This document shows, piece by piece, positions 7,936 through 16,755 of a stretch of DNA of 64,000 nt; position 1 is the first letter of the stretch, and each line of letters starts with the position of its first letter. The translations under genes and the position numbers were made by a program. The notes beneath the pieces were generated by a model. The model searched no databases and was not told the origin of the DNA. It saw only the letters and a list, made by a program, of their open reading frames with translations. The stretch spans positions 96,452 to 160,451 of the forward strand of contig JAPOWW010000009.1 in NCBI GenBank assembly GCA_026707405.1. Reading direction: 5' to 3'. The stretch is from Chloroflexota bacterium (GTDB lineage Bacteria; Chloroflexota; UBA11872; VXNJ01).

Positions 7936-10119
7936 TTGACGGCTGAAACCGAACGCTGGAACCTGAATCCTCCGCAGTGGGAAGCAGTCCGCCACGGAAG
8001 AGGTCCTCTGCTGATATTGGCGGGGGCGGGGTCGGGGAAGACCCGCGTTATCACGTACCGGATCGCGTACCTGATCGCAGAGCGGAACGTCGCACCGTGG
8101 AACATCCTGGCTGTGACGTTTACGAACAAGGCCGCGGACGAGATGCGGGACCGCGTCGCGCGCCTGCTTGCGGAAAGGGCCGGCGGCGTGACGATAGGCA
8201 CATTTCACCGAACGTGCGCGGAAATGCTGCGGCGGAACGCGGCCCAGGCCGGACTGGATCGCAATTTCCCGATTTTCGACGCCGCTGACCAGCTTGCAGT
8301 GGTCCGAACGGCGTTGAAAGACCTGGGATTGACGCCCACACAGGTTTCTCCGACCGCGGCGCGGGCGGGGATCTCGCGCGCCAAGGACGAATTGCGAACT
8401 CACTTCGAATATGCCGAATATGCCGAGGGGCATATACAGGAGATGATCGCCCGCATCTACCGGCGCTACGAGCAACTGCTGACCGAGTCGGGGGGACTGG
8501 ATTTCGGCGACCTGATAGTGCGAGCGGTGAACCTGCTGAGAGATTCGCCGGATGTGCTCGACTACTACCGCAACAGATTTCGCTTCGTGATGGTGGACGA
8601 ATATCAGGACACCAATCGCGCCCAATATCTACTGGTGCGCGAGCTGTGCAAATTGCATCGCAACCTGTGCGTCGTGGGCGACGACGACCAGAGCATCTAT
8701 GGCTGGCGGGGAGCGGACATTCGCAACCTGCTGGAGTTCGAAAATGAGTACACAGACGCAAAGGTCGTCAAGCTAGAGCAGAACTATCGCTCGACCGAGA
8801 TGATCCTGGAGGCGGCGCACGGCGTCGTTTCACCGCTTCCAGGACGCAAGCCGAAAAAGCTGTGGACGGCGCGGGACGGAGGGGACGATATCCGCGTCGT
8901 GGAAGCATACGACGAGGAGGACGAGGCGCGCCGCGTCTTGAAGGAGTTGAGGGCGGTCGGGAGCGATGGCGTGCGACGCGGAGATGTCGCAATTATGTAC
9001 CGGACCAACGCACAGTCGCGTCCGTTCGAGGAGGCTTTCGTGCGGGCGGGAGTCGCCTATCAGCTTGTGGGTGCGACCGAGTTCTACCAGCGGCGGGAGA
9101 TCAAGGACTTACTGGCCTATCTCCGTTGCGTGGCCAATCCGAGAGATTCAGTTAGCTTCGGGCGGATCGCGAACGTGCCCGCGCGGGGAATAGGAGCGAA
9201 GACTCTCGACGAGCTTGCGCGATGGGCGTCGTGGAGGTCGATGGCGCCCGGCGAGGCGGTACGACTCTTGTCCCAAGAAAGCGAGAGCGATCTCTCCACG
9301 CGCGCCGCCAGAGTGTTAACGCCGCTGGGGCGGCTGCTGACAAGACTGGATGAGGCGGCGTCGGCAACGTCGCTTCCCGCGTTCATTCAGCTTGTCTATC
9401 GGGAGAGTGGTTACGAAGCGCTTTTGAACGAAGACGAGGACCGCGGTGAGGAGCGGATCGACAACGTGATCGAGCTGGTGGCGGCGTCGACGCGGTATGT
9501 GGGGCTGCCTCCGGCGGAGGCGATGACCGCCTTTCTGCAGGACGTGTCGCTGGTCTCCGACGTAGATCGAATGCGTGCCGACGGGGACGCCGTTACGCTC
9601 ATCACCCTGCACGCAGCCAAGGGACTGGAATTTCGCAAGGTCTTCATCGTGGGTTTCGAGGAGGAGCTTTGCCCGCACATACGGTCTTTTACCGATCCCG
9701 CGCAGATGGAGGAAGAGCGCCGGCTGGCCTACGTGGGTATGACGCGCGCTATCGACAGTCTGGTGTTCACTTACTCGCGCTACCGCGGGGGATGGGGAAG
9801 CTCTTCGCGATTGGCGTCCAGGTTCCTGAGCGACATTCCGGACGAACTGCTGGACCGGGACCGCAAACCGGCCAGAGATTCGCAACGGTACGGATGGATA
9901 GGCGTTGAAAATACGGTGCGGGATCGTCAAGGAGCGGAGCCTGTCGCGTCGATGGAGCGGACCTTCACCGACGGGGCCAGAGTGCGCCACTCGATTTTCG
10001 GCGAGGGGATAGTTGTCACGGGCAAGGTGGGGCCAGGAGGCGAGGAAGTCAGCGTAGCGTTCAAGACCGAGGGACTTAAGCTGCTGAGCGTGGCGTTCGC
10101 GAACCTGGAGCGGATTTGA
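7936..10119 (+). CDS. uvrD: UvrD/PcrA-type superfamily 1 DNA helicase
   Basis: The 727-residue protein has all SF1A helicase motifs in order: the Q motif region LNPPQWEAV, Walker A ILAGAGSGKTRVITYR (30-36), motif II VDEYQDTNRAQ, motif III GDDDQSIYGWRGAD, motif IV QNYRST, motif V TLHAAKGLEFRKVF and motif VI RLAYVGMTRA. The C-terminal end (ARVRHSIFGEGIVV, then VAFKTEGLKLL) is the small domain of the PcrA type. It unwinds DNA with 3'-5' polarity in excision and mismatch repair and removes proteins from DNA. The TTG at 7936 is chosen because a stop in the same frame (7885-7887) rules out a much longer N terminus and no ATG or GTG lies between. An ATP-dependent DNA ligase follows about 200 bases downstream. 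Confidence 0.95.
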   Translation: MTAETERWNLNPPQWEAVRHGRGPLLILAGAGSGKTRVITYRIAYLIAERNVAPWNILAVTFTNKAADEMRDRVARLLAERAGGVTIGTFHRTCAEMLRRNAAQAGLDRNFPIFDAADQLAVVRTALKDLGLTPTQVSPTAARAGISRAKDELRTHFEYAEYAEGHIQEMIARIYRRYEQLLTESGGLDFGDLIVRAVNLLRDSPDVLDYYRNRFRFVMVDEYQDTNRAQYLLVRELCKLHRNLCVVGDDDQSIYGWRGADIRNLLEFENEYTDAKVVKLEQNYRSTEMILEAAHGVVSPLPGRKPKKLWTARDGGDDIRVVEAYDEEDEARRVLKELRAVGSDGVRRGDVAIMYRTNAQSRPFEEAFVRAGVAYQLVGATEFYQRREIKDLLAYLRCVANPRDSVSFGRIANVPARGIGAKTLDELARWASWRSMAPGEAVRLLSQESESDLSTRAARVLTPLGRLLTRLDEAASATSLPAFIQLVYRESGYEALLNEDEDRGEERIDNVIELVAASTRYVGLPPAEAMTAFLQDVSLVSDVDRMRADGDAVTLITLHAAKGLEFRKVFIVGFEEELCPHIRSFTDPAQMEEERRLAYVGMTRAIDSLVFTYSRYRGGWGSSSRLASRFLSDIPDELLDRDRKPARDSQRYGWIGVENTVRDRQGAEPVASMERTFTDGARVRHSIFGEGIVVTGKVGPGGEEVSVAFKTEGLKLLSVAFANLERI

Positions 10120-10214
10120 GTGTGGTGCCGCGGGACGGTATTGCGCCGATGTATACAGTGTCATGAGGTCTACTTGTAGGGATATGAACGTGAGGCATCC
10201 TGATTCATGAAGTT

Positions 10215-10301
10215 TCTGGATTCCCGCCCCGTATCGGGGTACCGAGCGACGTTCTTTCGCGCGAATGACGGTTATGCAAACTTCTCTTCAAGGGAGAGGG
10301 A
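10215..10301. repeat. Intergenic repeat-like sequence with small hairpins
   Basis: The gap between helicase and ligase holds TCTGGATTCCCGC, a CCCCG-TAT-CGGGG hairpin (10227-10239), then GCGCGAATGACGG, which resembles decayed copies of dispersed GGATTCCCGC...GAATGAC elements. A TCAAGGGAGAGGGAG segment follows (about 10287-10301) that shares its core with the hairpin near 20.97 kb. A related GATTCCCGCCCAAGCGAGAATCAC occurs near 17.73 kb. No gene is visible here. Confidence 0.4.
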
Positions 10302-10322
10302 GCGGATTTTCGCGGCCCAGAT

Positions 10323-12050
10323 ATGAAGTTTTATGAACTGGCCGGCTACTTCGAGCGGATCGAGCAGACGAGCGGTCGAATAGCGATGACAGAGCTCCTG
10401 GCGGAGATTTTCAAGAGCGTCGATCCGGGTGAGGCCCGCCACGTCGCCTACTTGCTACAAGGTCGAGTTGCGCCGAGGTTCGTGGAGGTCGAGTTCGGCA
10501 TCGGCAACAAATTGCTGCAGGCGGCGATCGCCGCCGCGTTTGACGTCGAGCCTGGAGAAGTCCGCGAGCAGCTCAGGGACCTAGGCGACCACGGATTAAC
10601 CGCCGAGCGGTTCTGTCAAGCGGAAGGCGCGGGCTTGACGGTGATCGAAGTGTTTGAACGGCTCGACGCCCTAGCGCGGACCTCGGGGGAAGGCTCGGTG
10701 GAGAGCAAAGTCACCCAGCTTGCGAGCCTGATGCGCGACGCCGGGCCTCTGGAGAACCGCTATCTCGTGCGAATCCCGCTCGTACGCCTGCGGCTAGGCG
10801 TCGGCGATCCGACGATCATGGACGGGATGTCGTTCGCCGTCGTGGGCGACAAATCCGAGCGTTCGGCAATCGAGCGCGCCTATAACTATGTGAGCGATCT
10901 GGGACTGGTGGCGGAACGCTATATCGAAGGCGGGGCCGAGTCTATAGCCAAGATTCGCGTGGAGGTCGGCAATCCGGTGCGGATGGCCCAGGCCGAGCGG
11001 CTGTCGTCGGGTGCGGAGATCATCAAGAAGATCGGCAGATGCGCGGTGGAGCCGAAGTTCGACGGATTTCGCCTACAGATTCACCGAGCGGGCGGCGACG
11101 TCGCCATCTTCTCCCGGAACCTGGAGAACATGACCGGGATGTTCCCGGAAGTCGCCGAGGCCGTGCGGTCGCGACTCAACAGCGAAAGCGCGATTATCGA
11201 AGGCGAGGCGATGGGTTATGACCCGGAGTCACTGCATTTCCTACCTTTCCAGCTAACCATGTCGCGGCGGCGCAAGCACGGTATCGAGGAGCTGGCGCAT
11301 TCGATTCCGCTCAAGCTGCTGGCGTTTGACGTTCTGTACGCAGGAGAGGAAGACCTGACGCCGCTGTCGTACGAGGAGCGGCGCGAGCGGCTCGAGCGGC
11401 TAGTCAATCCCAACGAATCGATAGGCGTCACGGAGAGCATTGTTACGGCCGATCCTGAGAAGGTGGACACCTACTTCGCGGACAGGGTCGAGGACGGTCT
11501 TGAGGGCATCCTGGTCAAGAGGCTGGAGTCGCCCTATCAGGCCGGGAAGCGAAACTTCAACTGGATAAAGCTCAAAGGCAGCTACAAGGGAGGACTAAGC
11601 GACTCGTTGGACTGCGCGATCGTGGGGTATTGGCGCGGTCGGGGGAAACGGACAGCGTGGGGTATCGGGGCGATATTGACGGCCGTGTGGGACGCGGAGG
11701 AAGCCCGGCTGAAGACGATAGCGAGGGTGGGAACCGGATTCTCCGACGAGGAATGGGTGCAGATACGGGAGCTGTTGGACGAGGACGCGCGGGAAGGGGC
11801 GCCGCCGATGCTTGATACGACCGTCGAGGCTGACGTTTGGGTGGAGCCGCGTTACGTTGCGCCGGTGCTGGCCGACGAGCTTACGCGCAGTCCCAACCAC
11901 ACGGCGGGGCGCAAGGGCGACGAGGCGGGATATGCCCTGCGGTTTCCGCGGGTGCTGGCGATGCCGCGCGCGGACAAGTCGCCGCAGGACGCTACCACGG
12001 TGGCCGAAGTCGAGTCGCTGTTTGCAGCGCAAGGGCGCGGAAGCGCCTGA
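10323..12050 (+). CDS. ATP-dependent DNA ligase
   Basis: The protein has 575 residues in the archaeal/eukaryotic-type order: an N-terminal DNA-binding domain (about 1-200), an adenylation domain with motif I EPKFDGFR (K245 is the AMP-accepting lysine), motif III near FDVLY, motif IV GLEGILVK and motif V NWIKLK, then an OB-fold domain. It seals nicks using ATP rather than NAD. The length and N-terminal domain are those of stand-alone DNA ligase I-like enzymes, not of LigD, whose polymerase and phosphoesterase domains are missing, and no Ku gene is adjacent. Bacteria with this enzyme normally also keep an NAD-dependent LigA, which is not in the window. Closeness to the helicase suggests a repair role. 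ATG at 10323 lacks a clear ribosome-binding site. Confidence 0.93.
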   Translation: MKFYELAGYFERIEQTSGRIAMTELLAEIFKSVDPGEARHVAYLLQGRVAPRFVEVEFGIGNKLLQAAIAAAFDVEPGEVREQLRDLGDHGLTAERFCQAEGAGLTVIEVFERLDALARTSGEGSVESKVTQLASLMRDAGPLENRYLVRIPLVRLRLGVGDPTIMDGMSFAVVGDKSERSAIERAYNYVSDLGLVAERYIEGGAESIAKIRVEVGNPVRMAQAERLSSGAEIIKKIGRCAVEPKFDGFRLQIHRAGGDVAIFSRNLENMTGMFPEVAEAVRSRLNSESAIIEGEAMGYDPESLHFLPFQLTMSRRRKHGIEELAHSIPLKLLAFDVLYAGEEDLTPLSYEERRERLERLVNPNESIGVTESIVTADPEKVDTYFADRVEDGLEGILVKRLESPYQAGKRNFNWIKLKGSYKGGLSDSLDCAIVGYWRGRGKRTAWGIGAILTAVWDAEEARLKTIARVGTGFSDEEWVQIRELLDEDAREGAPPMLDTTVEADVWVEPRYVAPVLADELTRSPNHTAGRKGDEAGYALRFPRVLAMPRADKSPQDATTVAEVESLFAAQGRGSA

Positions 12051-12165
12051 TAGGGCTGGATACGCTATATCTCAGGACTGTCTCCATGGGGCGGCCCTGC
12101 GAACTCCGGACGGTTAGATTGGATAGTATTTGCTCCTGACCTACTAGCGCGAAAGGGATGTTCGG

Positions 12166-13071
12166 ATGGACCCGATGATCGAAGTTCTTGACACACGCCT
12201 TCTGCGCCTGATTCGGGACGATGCGGAGATCGAACGGATAGCGGGTGGCTTCACATTCACCGAAGGGCCGCTTTGGCGTGGCGACCATCTGCTGTTCAGC
12301 GATATACCAAACAACCGCATCGTGAGATGGGAGGAGGGGCCTGAGGGGCCGTCGGTGAGCACGTTTCGGACGCCGAGCGGGCGCTCGAACGGTCTGACCC
12401 TGGACAAGCAGGGACGCCTGATCGCCTGCGAGCATCAGGGGCGACGCGTATCGATAACGCAGGCGGACGGTTCGGTGGAGCCGCTGGCCGAGTATTACGA
12501 CGGGAAGAGGCTCAACAGTCCGAACGACGTGGCTGTCCGCTCGGACGGGATCGTCTATTTCACCGACCCGCCCTACGGCCTGCTTCCATGGCCGGGCTCG
12601 GGTGACGCCGAAATCCCTAGCGAAATCGGGTTCAACGGACTGTACAGAGTGCTGCTAGATGGAACGGTGGAATTGCTAGCCGATGATTTCGTGAGGCCCA
12701 ATGGACTGGCTTTCAGCGTCGATGAGAGCATCCTGTACGTGGACGATACTCACGCGCGGCACATAAGGGCGTTCGACGTGGCTGCTGACGGGTCGCTGAG
12801 CAACGACCGCGTTTTCTTCACCTACCTCGGCGTCGCCGACGAGCACGGACCGGACGGAATGAAGATCGACGTGGAGGGGAATCTGTGGGTAACCGGTCCG
12901 GGCAGCACGTGGGTGGTGTCGGCGGAAGGCGAGGCGCTGGGCCGGATCCGGCCTCCCGAGCATCCGGCGAATCTGGCGTTTGGCGGCTCTGATTGGAAGA
13001 CGCTGTTCATGACCGCCGACACGAGCGTGTACCGGCTCAGGGTCAATGTGGCCGGGGTCGCCGTTCCGTAA
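12166..13071 (+). CDS. SMP-30/gluconolactonase family protein
   Basis: The 301-residue protein has the six-bladed propeller signatures of SMP-30/gluconolactonase/LRE enzymes: FTFTEGPLW with the metal-binding Glu (E33), LNSPNDVAVRSDG, FVRPNGLAFS and YVDDTHARH, which supply the Asn and Asp metal ligands, and DGMKIDVEGNLWV. Members hydrolyse sugar lactones with a divalent metal. The ATG at 12166 follows AAAGGGATG at a suitable distance. The next gene is a PQQ-type sugar dehydrogenase, whose product would be an aldonolactone, so the pair could oxidise a sugar and open the lactone. However, this protein has no signal peptide while the dehydrogenase is exported, so the link is only suggestive. Confidence 0.9.
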   Translation: MDPMIEVLDTRLLRLIRDDAEIERIAGGFTFTEGPLWRGDHLLFSDIPNNRIVRWEEGPEGPSVSTFRTPSGRSNGLTLDKQGRLIACEHQGRRVSITQADGSVEPLAEYYDGKRLNSPNDVAVRSDGIVYFTDPPYGLLPWPGSGDAEIPSEIGFNGLYRVLLDGTVELLADDFVRPNGLAFSVDESILYVDDTHARHIRAFDVAADGSLSNDRVFFTYLGVADEHGPDGMKIDVEGNLWVTGPGSTWVVSAEGEALGRIRPPEHPANLAFGGSDWKTLFMTADTSVYRLRVNVAGVAVP

Positions 13072-13114
13072 GGAAGTCAGGCAGACGCTGCGCTCGATCA
13101 AGTCCTGCCGTCTG

Positions 13115-14692
13115 ATGAGGAAGCTCCTCTGGGTTCTTGCGTTGGCCGGACTCCTTGTAGTCGCTGCCGCTTGCGAGGAAGGCGGTCGCGAGACAGCGCC
13201 AACACCGCGGGCGGAAGCTTCACAGCCGACGGCGACGGCTCGCGTCGAGACGGAGGCGGTCCCAAGTCCGACGCCGCCGACTCCGACCGCCACTACCGCA
13301 GCCCCTACGACGGTCGCGCCCACTCCGACGCCTACAAGCACGGCCGTTCCCACCGCAGCCGCGCCGCTGGAATACGAAGTCAGTCCGAACGACACGCTGT
13401 CGGAGATCGCCCGCCGCTTTGGAGTTACAACGAGTGAGCTGGCGGAAGCGAACGAGATCGAGAACCCGGATGAAATTCGGGCCGGTGAGGTCTTGAGAAT
13501 CCCGACCTCGCCGGCCGGCGACAGTAGCGCGCCTACGCCTACTCCTTCGCCAACGCCGACCGATGAAGCGGAGGCCAAAGAGGCGGAACAGTCGCCGACT
13601 CCGGCCGCGCCGACGCTGGCGGGAATCGCGGTCGAAAAGGTGGGTGAGGACTTCGAGCAGCCGGTCCAGCTAACCCACGCGGGCGACGGATCGGGGAGGC
13701 TGTTCGTGGTGAGCCGGCAGGGGACGATACAGATCCTGAAAGGCGGCGTAGTACAGCCTGAACCGTTCATGGACATAGGGGATCTGGTTAGCACGGGAGG
13801 GTCGGAGCAGGGACTGCTGGGTCTCGTGTTTCATCCCGATTACCGGAATAACGGACGCCTGTTCGTGAACTACACGGACAGGGACGGGGATACAGTGATC
13901 GCCGAATACCGTGTGGCTTCGAATGATCCAGATCGGGCGGCTCCAGACGCATTCCAAATCGTCCTGGAGTACGAGCAGCCGTACAGAAACCACAACGGCG
14001 GAATGCTTGCGTTCGGTCCGGATGGATATCTGTATATCGGAACGGGCGACGGCGGGAGCGGGGGCGACCCGCAAGGCTACGGGCAGAAACTCTCCACGCT
14101 GCTTGGGAAGATGCTACGGATAGACGTGGACGCCGGTTCGCCTTACGTCGTGCCCGCGGACAACCCGTTCGTCGGCGAAGCGGGGGTTCGGCCGGAGATA
14201 TGGGCTTACGGACTGCGCAACCCGTGGCGCTACTCGTTCGACCGCGAGACGGGCGACCTGTACATCGCCGACGTGGGGCAGAACAGACTGGAGGAGGTGC
14301 ACTTTCAGCCTGCCGCGAGCGCCGGGGGCGAAAACTACGGGTGGAACATCATCGAGGGGTCGCGGTGCTTTGCACCGGGTGAGGGTTGTGACAAGAGCGG
14401 ACTAGTGCTCCCTATTGCGGAGTATGGTCGCGACGACGGCTGCTCGATAACCGGCGGCTACGTCTACAGGGGACAGTCGGAGGCGGCGCTGAATGGGCAC
14501 TACCTTTTCGGGGACTTTTGCAGCGGCCGCATCTGGACGGTAGTGAGATCGGCGGACGGCGTCTGGACCACGACCGAGCGGCTAACGACCGGTCTGAACA
14601 TCAGCTCGTTCGGCGAAGATGAGGATGGAGAGGTCTACTTCCTCGACTATCGCGTCGGATCGGTTTTCCGAATCAAGGCCGTGACCGGATAA
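13115..14692 (+). CDS. LysM lipoprotein fused to PQQ-type soluble sugar dehydrogenase domain
   Basis: The 525-residue protein starts with a lipoprotein signal (LLVVAAAC, lipidated C20) and a Pro/Thr/Ala-rich linker. A LysM domain follows at about 86-130 (YEVSPNDTLSEIARRFGV, then IRAGEVLRIP), then a second low-complexity linker. From about 170 there is an aldose sugar dehydrogenase (YliI/GdhB-like) propeller with EQGLLGLVFHPDY, HNGGMLAFGPDGYLYIGTGD, WAYGLRNPWRYSFD and GGENYGWNIIEG. Such enzymes oxidise sugars with PQQ outside the membrane. LysM binds peptidoglycan, so the enzyme would be held at the wall. The frame is open from 13046, overlapping the lactonase, but ATG 13115 puts the signal peptide at the N terminus. 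No PQQ synthesis genes are in view. Confidence 0.9.
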   Translation: MRKLLWVLALAGLLVVAAACEEGGRETAPTPRAEASQPTATARVETEAVPSPTPPTPTATTAAPTTVAPTPTPTSTAVPTAAAPLEYEVSPNDTLSEIARRFGVTTSELAEANEIENPDEIRAGEVLRIPTSPAGDSSAPTPTPSPTPTDEAEAKEAEQSPTPAAPTLAGIAVEKVGEDFEQPVQLTHAGDGSGRLFVVSRQGTIQILKGGVVQPEPFMDIGDLVSTGGSEQGLLGLVFHPDYRNNGRLFVNYTDRDGDTVIAEYRVASNDPDRAAPDAFQIVLEYEQPYRNHNGGMLAFGPDGYLYIGTGDGGSGGDPQGYGQKLSTLLGKMLRIDVDAGSPYVVPADNPFVGEAGVRPEIWAYGLRNPWRYSFDRETGDLYIADVGQNRLEEVHFQPAASAGGENYGWNIIEGSRCFAPGEGCDKSGLVLPIAEYGRDDGCSITGGYVYRGQSEAALNGHYLFGDFCSGRIWTVVRSADGVWTTTERLTTGLNISSFGEDEDGEVYFLDYRVGSVFRIKAVTG

Positions 14693-14730
14693 CGGAGGTG
14701 TCCGGGGCTCGACTTCCGAATCCGGCGACT

Positions 14731-15081
14731 CTAGTCGGCGCCGATTTCCTCGAACTCCCGGCGGTCGAATCCGGCGATGATCTGTTCGCCAACGACTACG
14801 AGGGGCCGCCGGATCAGGGTTGGGTCTTCGACCATCAACTCGATGAGCTGGTCGTCCGTTAAATCGGCGGTATCGAGCTTGAGCTCCCTGAACTTCCTGG
14901 AGCGCCGGCTGAGGAAATCGCGAACGCTTCGCCCGGCCAACAGACTGCTCAACTCATCCACGGTGAACGGCTGCTTGAAGTAGTTGCGGACCTGGTATTT
15001 GACTCCCCTGCTATCCAGCAGGGCCGTGCCTTTACGGCAGCTCGATCAGCCGGGTTTGATGTATACGAGAGGTTCGCTCAT
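14731..15081 (-). CDS. ArsC/Spx-like thioredoxin-fold selenoprotein (TGA read as Sec)
   Basis: Read through one TGA, the gene encodes 116 residues. ATG at 15081 gives MSEPLVYIKPG, then TGA (15046-15048), then SSCRKGTALLDSRGVKYQVR, and continues in frame to PTLIRRPLVV and a GFD-containing end. This is the ArsC/Spx/YffB family: family members have NPxCxxCRKAxxxL at this point and xPxLIKRPLVV near the end. The TGA is exactly at the first, nucleophilic Cys, leaving a U12-x-x-C15 motif. A SECIS-like hairpin follows. Translation that ignored the TGA would give only a GTG-started 76-residue piece from 14961 without the active site. Product role: a thiol/selenol reductase, possibly arsenate-reductase-like; the substrate is unknown. 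It is the last gene of a minus-strand operon, 23 bases after the D-aminoacylase-like gene. Confidence 0.8.
15006..15023 (-). promoter_or_regulatory. Bacterial SECIS-like hairpin
   Basis: On the coding (minus) strand CCCTGCT, loop GGAT, AGCAGGG form a perfect 7-bp stem. Twenty-two bases separate the TGA from the stem and 29 separate it from the loop. The apical loop starts with two guanosines. These features fit the general bacterial SECIS rules as I know them: a loop about 16-37 bases after UGA, a small loop and a G among its first two positions. The hairpin lies inside the coding sequence, as is normal for bacterial SECIS elements bound by SelB. Confidence 0.7.
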
Positions 15082-15104
15082 AGGGGCTGTGAGACCCTCC
15101 ACGT

Positions 15105-16745
15105 CTATGCGGCTTGGGGGCCGCGAAGCGCTCGACCGGGCAATTCCTTCGATTGCGCACCGTCTCGCACGACGAATCGACCGCCAACGATAACATGCAC
15201 GATACCCTCGGGAAATTGATGCGGGTCGTCGAAGGTGGCGGTGTCGATTATCCGGTCGGGATCGAACACGACCAGATCGGCATCGCGTCCCGGCTCAAGG
15301 AGTCCCTTGGCTTCGAGACCCATTTTCTTGGCTGGAAATCCCGTCATCTTGTGAACGGCTTCTTCGAGCGGGAAGAGGTTTTCGTCGCGGGCGTAATGTC
15401 CCAGGACTCGCGGGAAGGCGCCGTAATACCGCGGATGGGGACGGCCCATCCCAAGCGGCGGTTCGGGCGAGATGGCCGAGCCATCGGAACCGATCATTGC
15501 GGCGGGATGGCGCAGCACGTATCTAACGTCCTCTTCGTCCATAACGAAGTGGATAAGGGCGCCTTGCAATTCTTCTTCGATCAGAATGTCGTGCGCGGCG
15601 GTCTCCGGCGGGACACCTCTCCGGCGCGCTATCTGGGCGACGCTCTTTCCGACTACGTCCGGATTTCCCGACGCCGTCCAGGATATGTAAGTCGAGTCCC
15701 ACTCACGCTGCTCTGATCTCAATTCGGCTTCAAGCCGGTCTCTGACAGCACGGTCTCGCAATCTGGCGAGGATTGCATCGCTACCGCCTTCGTGAGCCCA
15801 TTCGGGTACTAACTGTGTGATGCTGCCACCGCCGGCGGGATACGGATAGACATCGACGGTCACGTCCACGCCGCGGTCCTGGGCGGCTTCGACCATAGCC
15901 AAGGATTCGCGCACGCGCCCCCAGTACGGCCTGCCCGACGCCTTGTGATGGGCTATCTGGACGGCGACACCGGCGCGCTCACCGATCTCGATAGCCTCGG
16001 CGACCGCTCGGAGGAGGCTATGGCCTTCGCCGCGTATGTGGCTGAAATAGACCCCGCCGAACTCAGCCAGGACTTCTGCCAGCTCGACGATCTCGTCCGT
16101 CTCGCTGTAGGAGCTTGGCGGGAAGATAAGCCCGGTCGAAAACCCGAACGCGCCCTCTTCGAGCGACGCGTGGAGCAGCGCCTTCATCTCGTTTAGCTCG
16201 CCGCTGGTGGGATAGCGCTTGTCATAGCCCATCACCGCGGTGCGGATGGGCACATGCCCGACAAGGGCCAGTACATTGACGGCGACGCCGGAGGCGTCGA
16301 GACGGTCGAGGTAGCCGCCCATCGAGTCCCATGACCAGTCGAAGTCGGCGCCCATTGCCAAGTGCAAGCTTGTCGAGACCATGTCGCTCCGATTGAGGTC
16401 GGTGACGGGGGCGGGGCTGAATCCGCAGTTACCGACGATTTCGGTGGTTACGCCTTGACGGACCTTGCTCTGGGCAGCGGGATCGATGAGGAGCGGGAAG
16501 TCGGAATGGCTGTGAGTGTCGATGAAGCCGGGGCAGATAACGAGACCGTCAAGGTCGATAACCGTACGGCCCCTGGAGCCGGGAATCTCACCGACCGCCG
16601 CAATGGTGGACCCGTTGACCGCGACCGCGCCTGAACGCCGGGCGGCTCCCGTACCGTCGAGGATCGTGCAGTTATCGAAAACGATGTCGTAGTCGGCGGA
16701 CGCGTTCACGGGCGTTCTCCCACTGGAGTTACGGTCGAGCGGCAC
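15105..16745 (-). CDS. N-acyl-D-amino-acid deacylase-like amidohydrolase
   Basis: The 546-residue protein is an amidohydrolase-superfamily TIM barrel of the D-aminoacylase/dihydroorotase-like type. It has PGFIDTHSHSD (H78, H80 metal ligands), GNCGFSPAPV with C107 at the position of the metal-bridging Cys of D-aminoacylases, HIRGEG, AHHKASG and IGSDGSA with the catalytic Asp. A C-terminal beta strand segment, GLLEPGRDADLVVFDPD, is typical. Members remove acyl groups from N-acyl-D-amino acids or act on related cyclic imides; the exact substrate is not evident. The start is GTG at 16745, ten bases after the SDR gene's stop, so the two are probably co-transcribed. The selenoprotein gene follows. 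Confidence 0.9.
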   Translation of the reverse strand: MPLDRNSSGRTPVNASADYDIVFDNCTILDGTGAARRSGAVAVNGSTIAAVGEIPGSRGRTVIDLDGLVICPGFIDTHSHSDFPLLIDPAAQSKVRQGVTTEIVGNCGFSPAPVTDLNRSDMVSTSLHLAMGADFDWSWDSMGGYLDRLDASGVAVNVLALVGHVPIRTAVMGYDKRYPTSGELNEMKALLHASLEEGAFGFSTGLIFPPSSYSETDEIVELAEVLAEFGGVYFSHIRGEGHSLLRAVAEAIEIGERAGVAVQIAHHKASGRPYWGRVRESLAMVEAAQDRGVDVTVDVYPYPAGGGSITQLVPEWAHEGGSDAILARLRDRAVRDRLEAELRSEQREWDSTYISWTASGNPDVVGKSVAQIARRRGVPPETAAHDILIEEELQGALIHFVMDEEDVRYVLRHPAAMIGSDGSAISPEPPLGMGRPHPRYYGAFPRVLGHYARDENLFPLEEAVHKMTGFPAKKMGLEAKGLLEPGRDADLVVFDPDRIIDTATFDDPHQFPEGIVHVIVGGRFVVRDGAQSKELPGRALRGPQAA

Positions 16746-16755
16746 TCAGCCTGCG

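Noticed and set aside
14731..14961. A separate 76-residue protein starting at GTG 14961
   Set aside because: It would lack the first strand and redox motif of the ArsC/Spx fold, while the upstream 40 codons in the same frame complete the family pattern except for the TGA.
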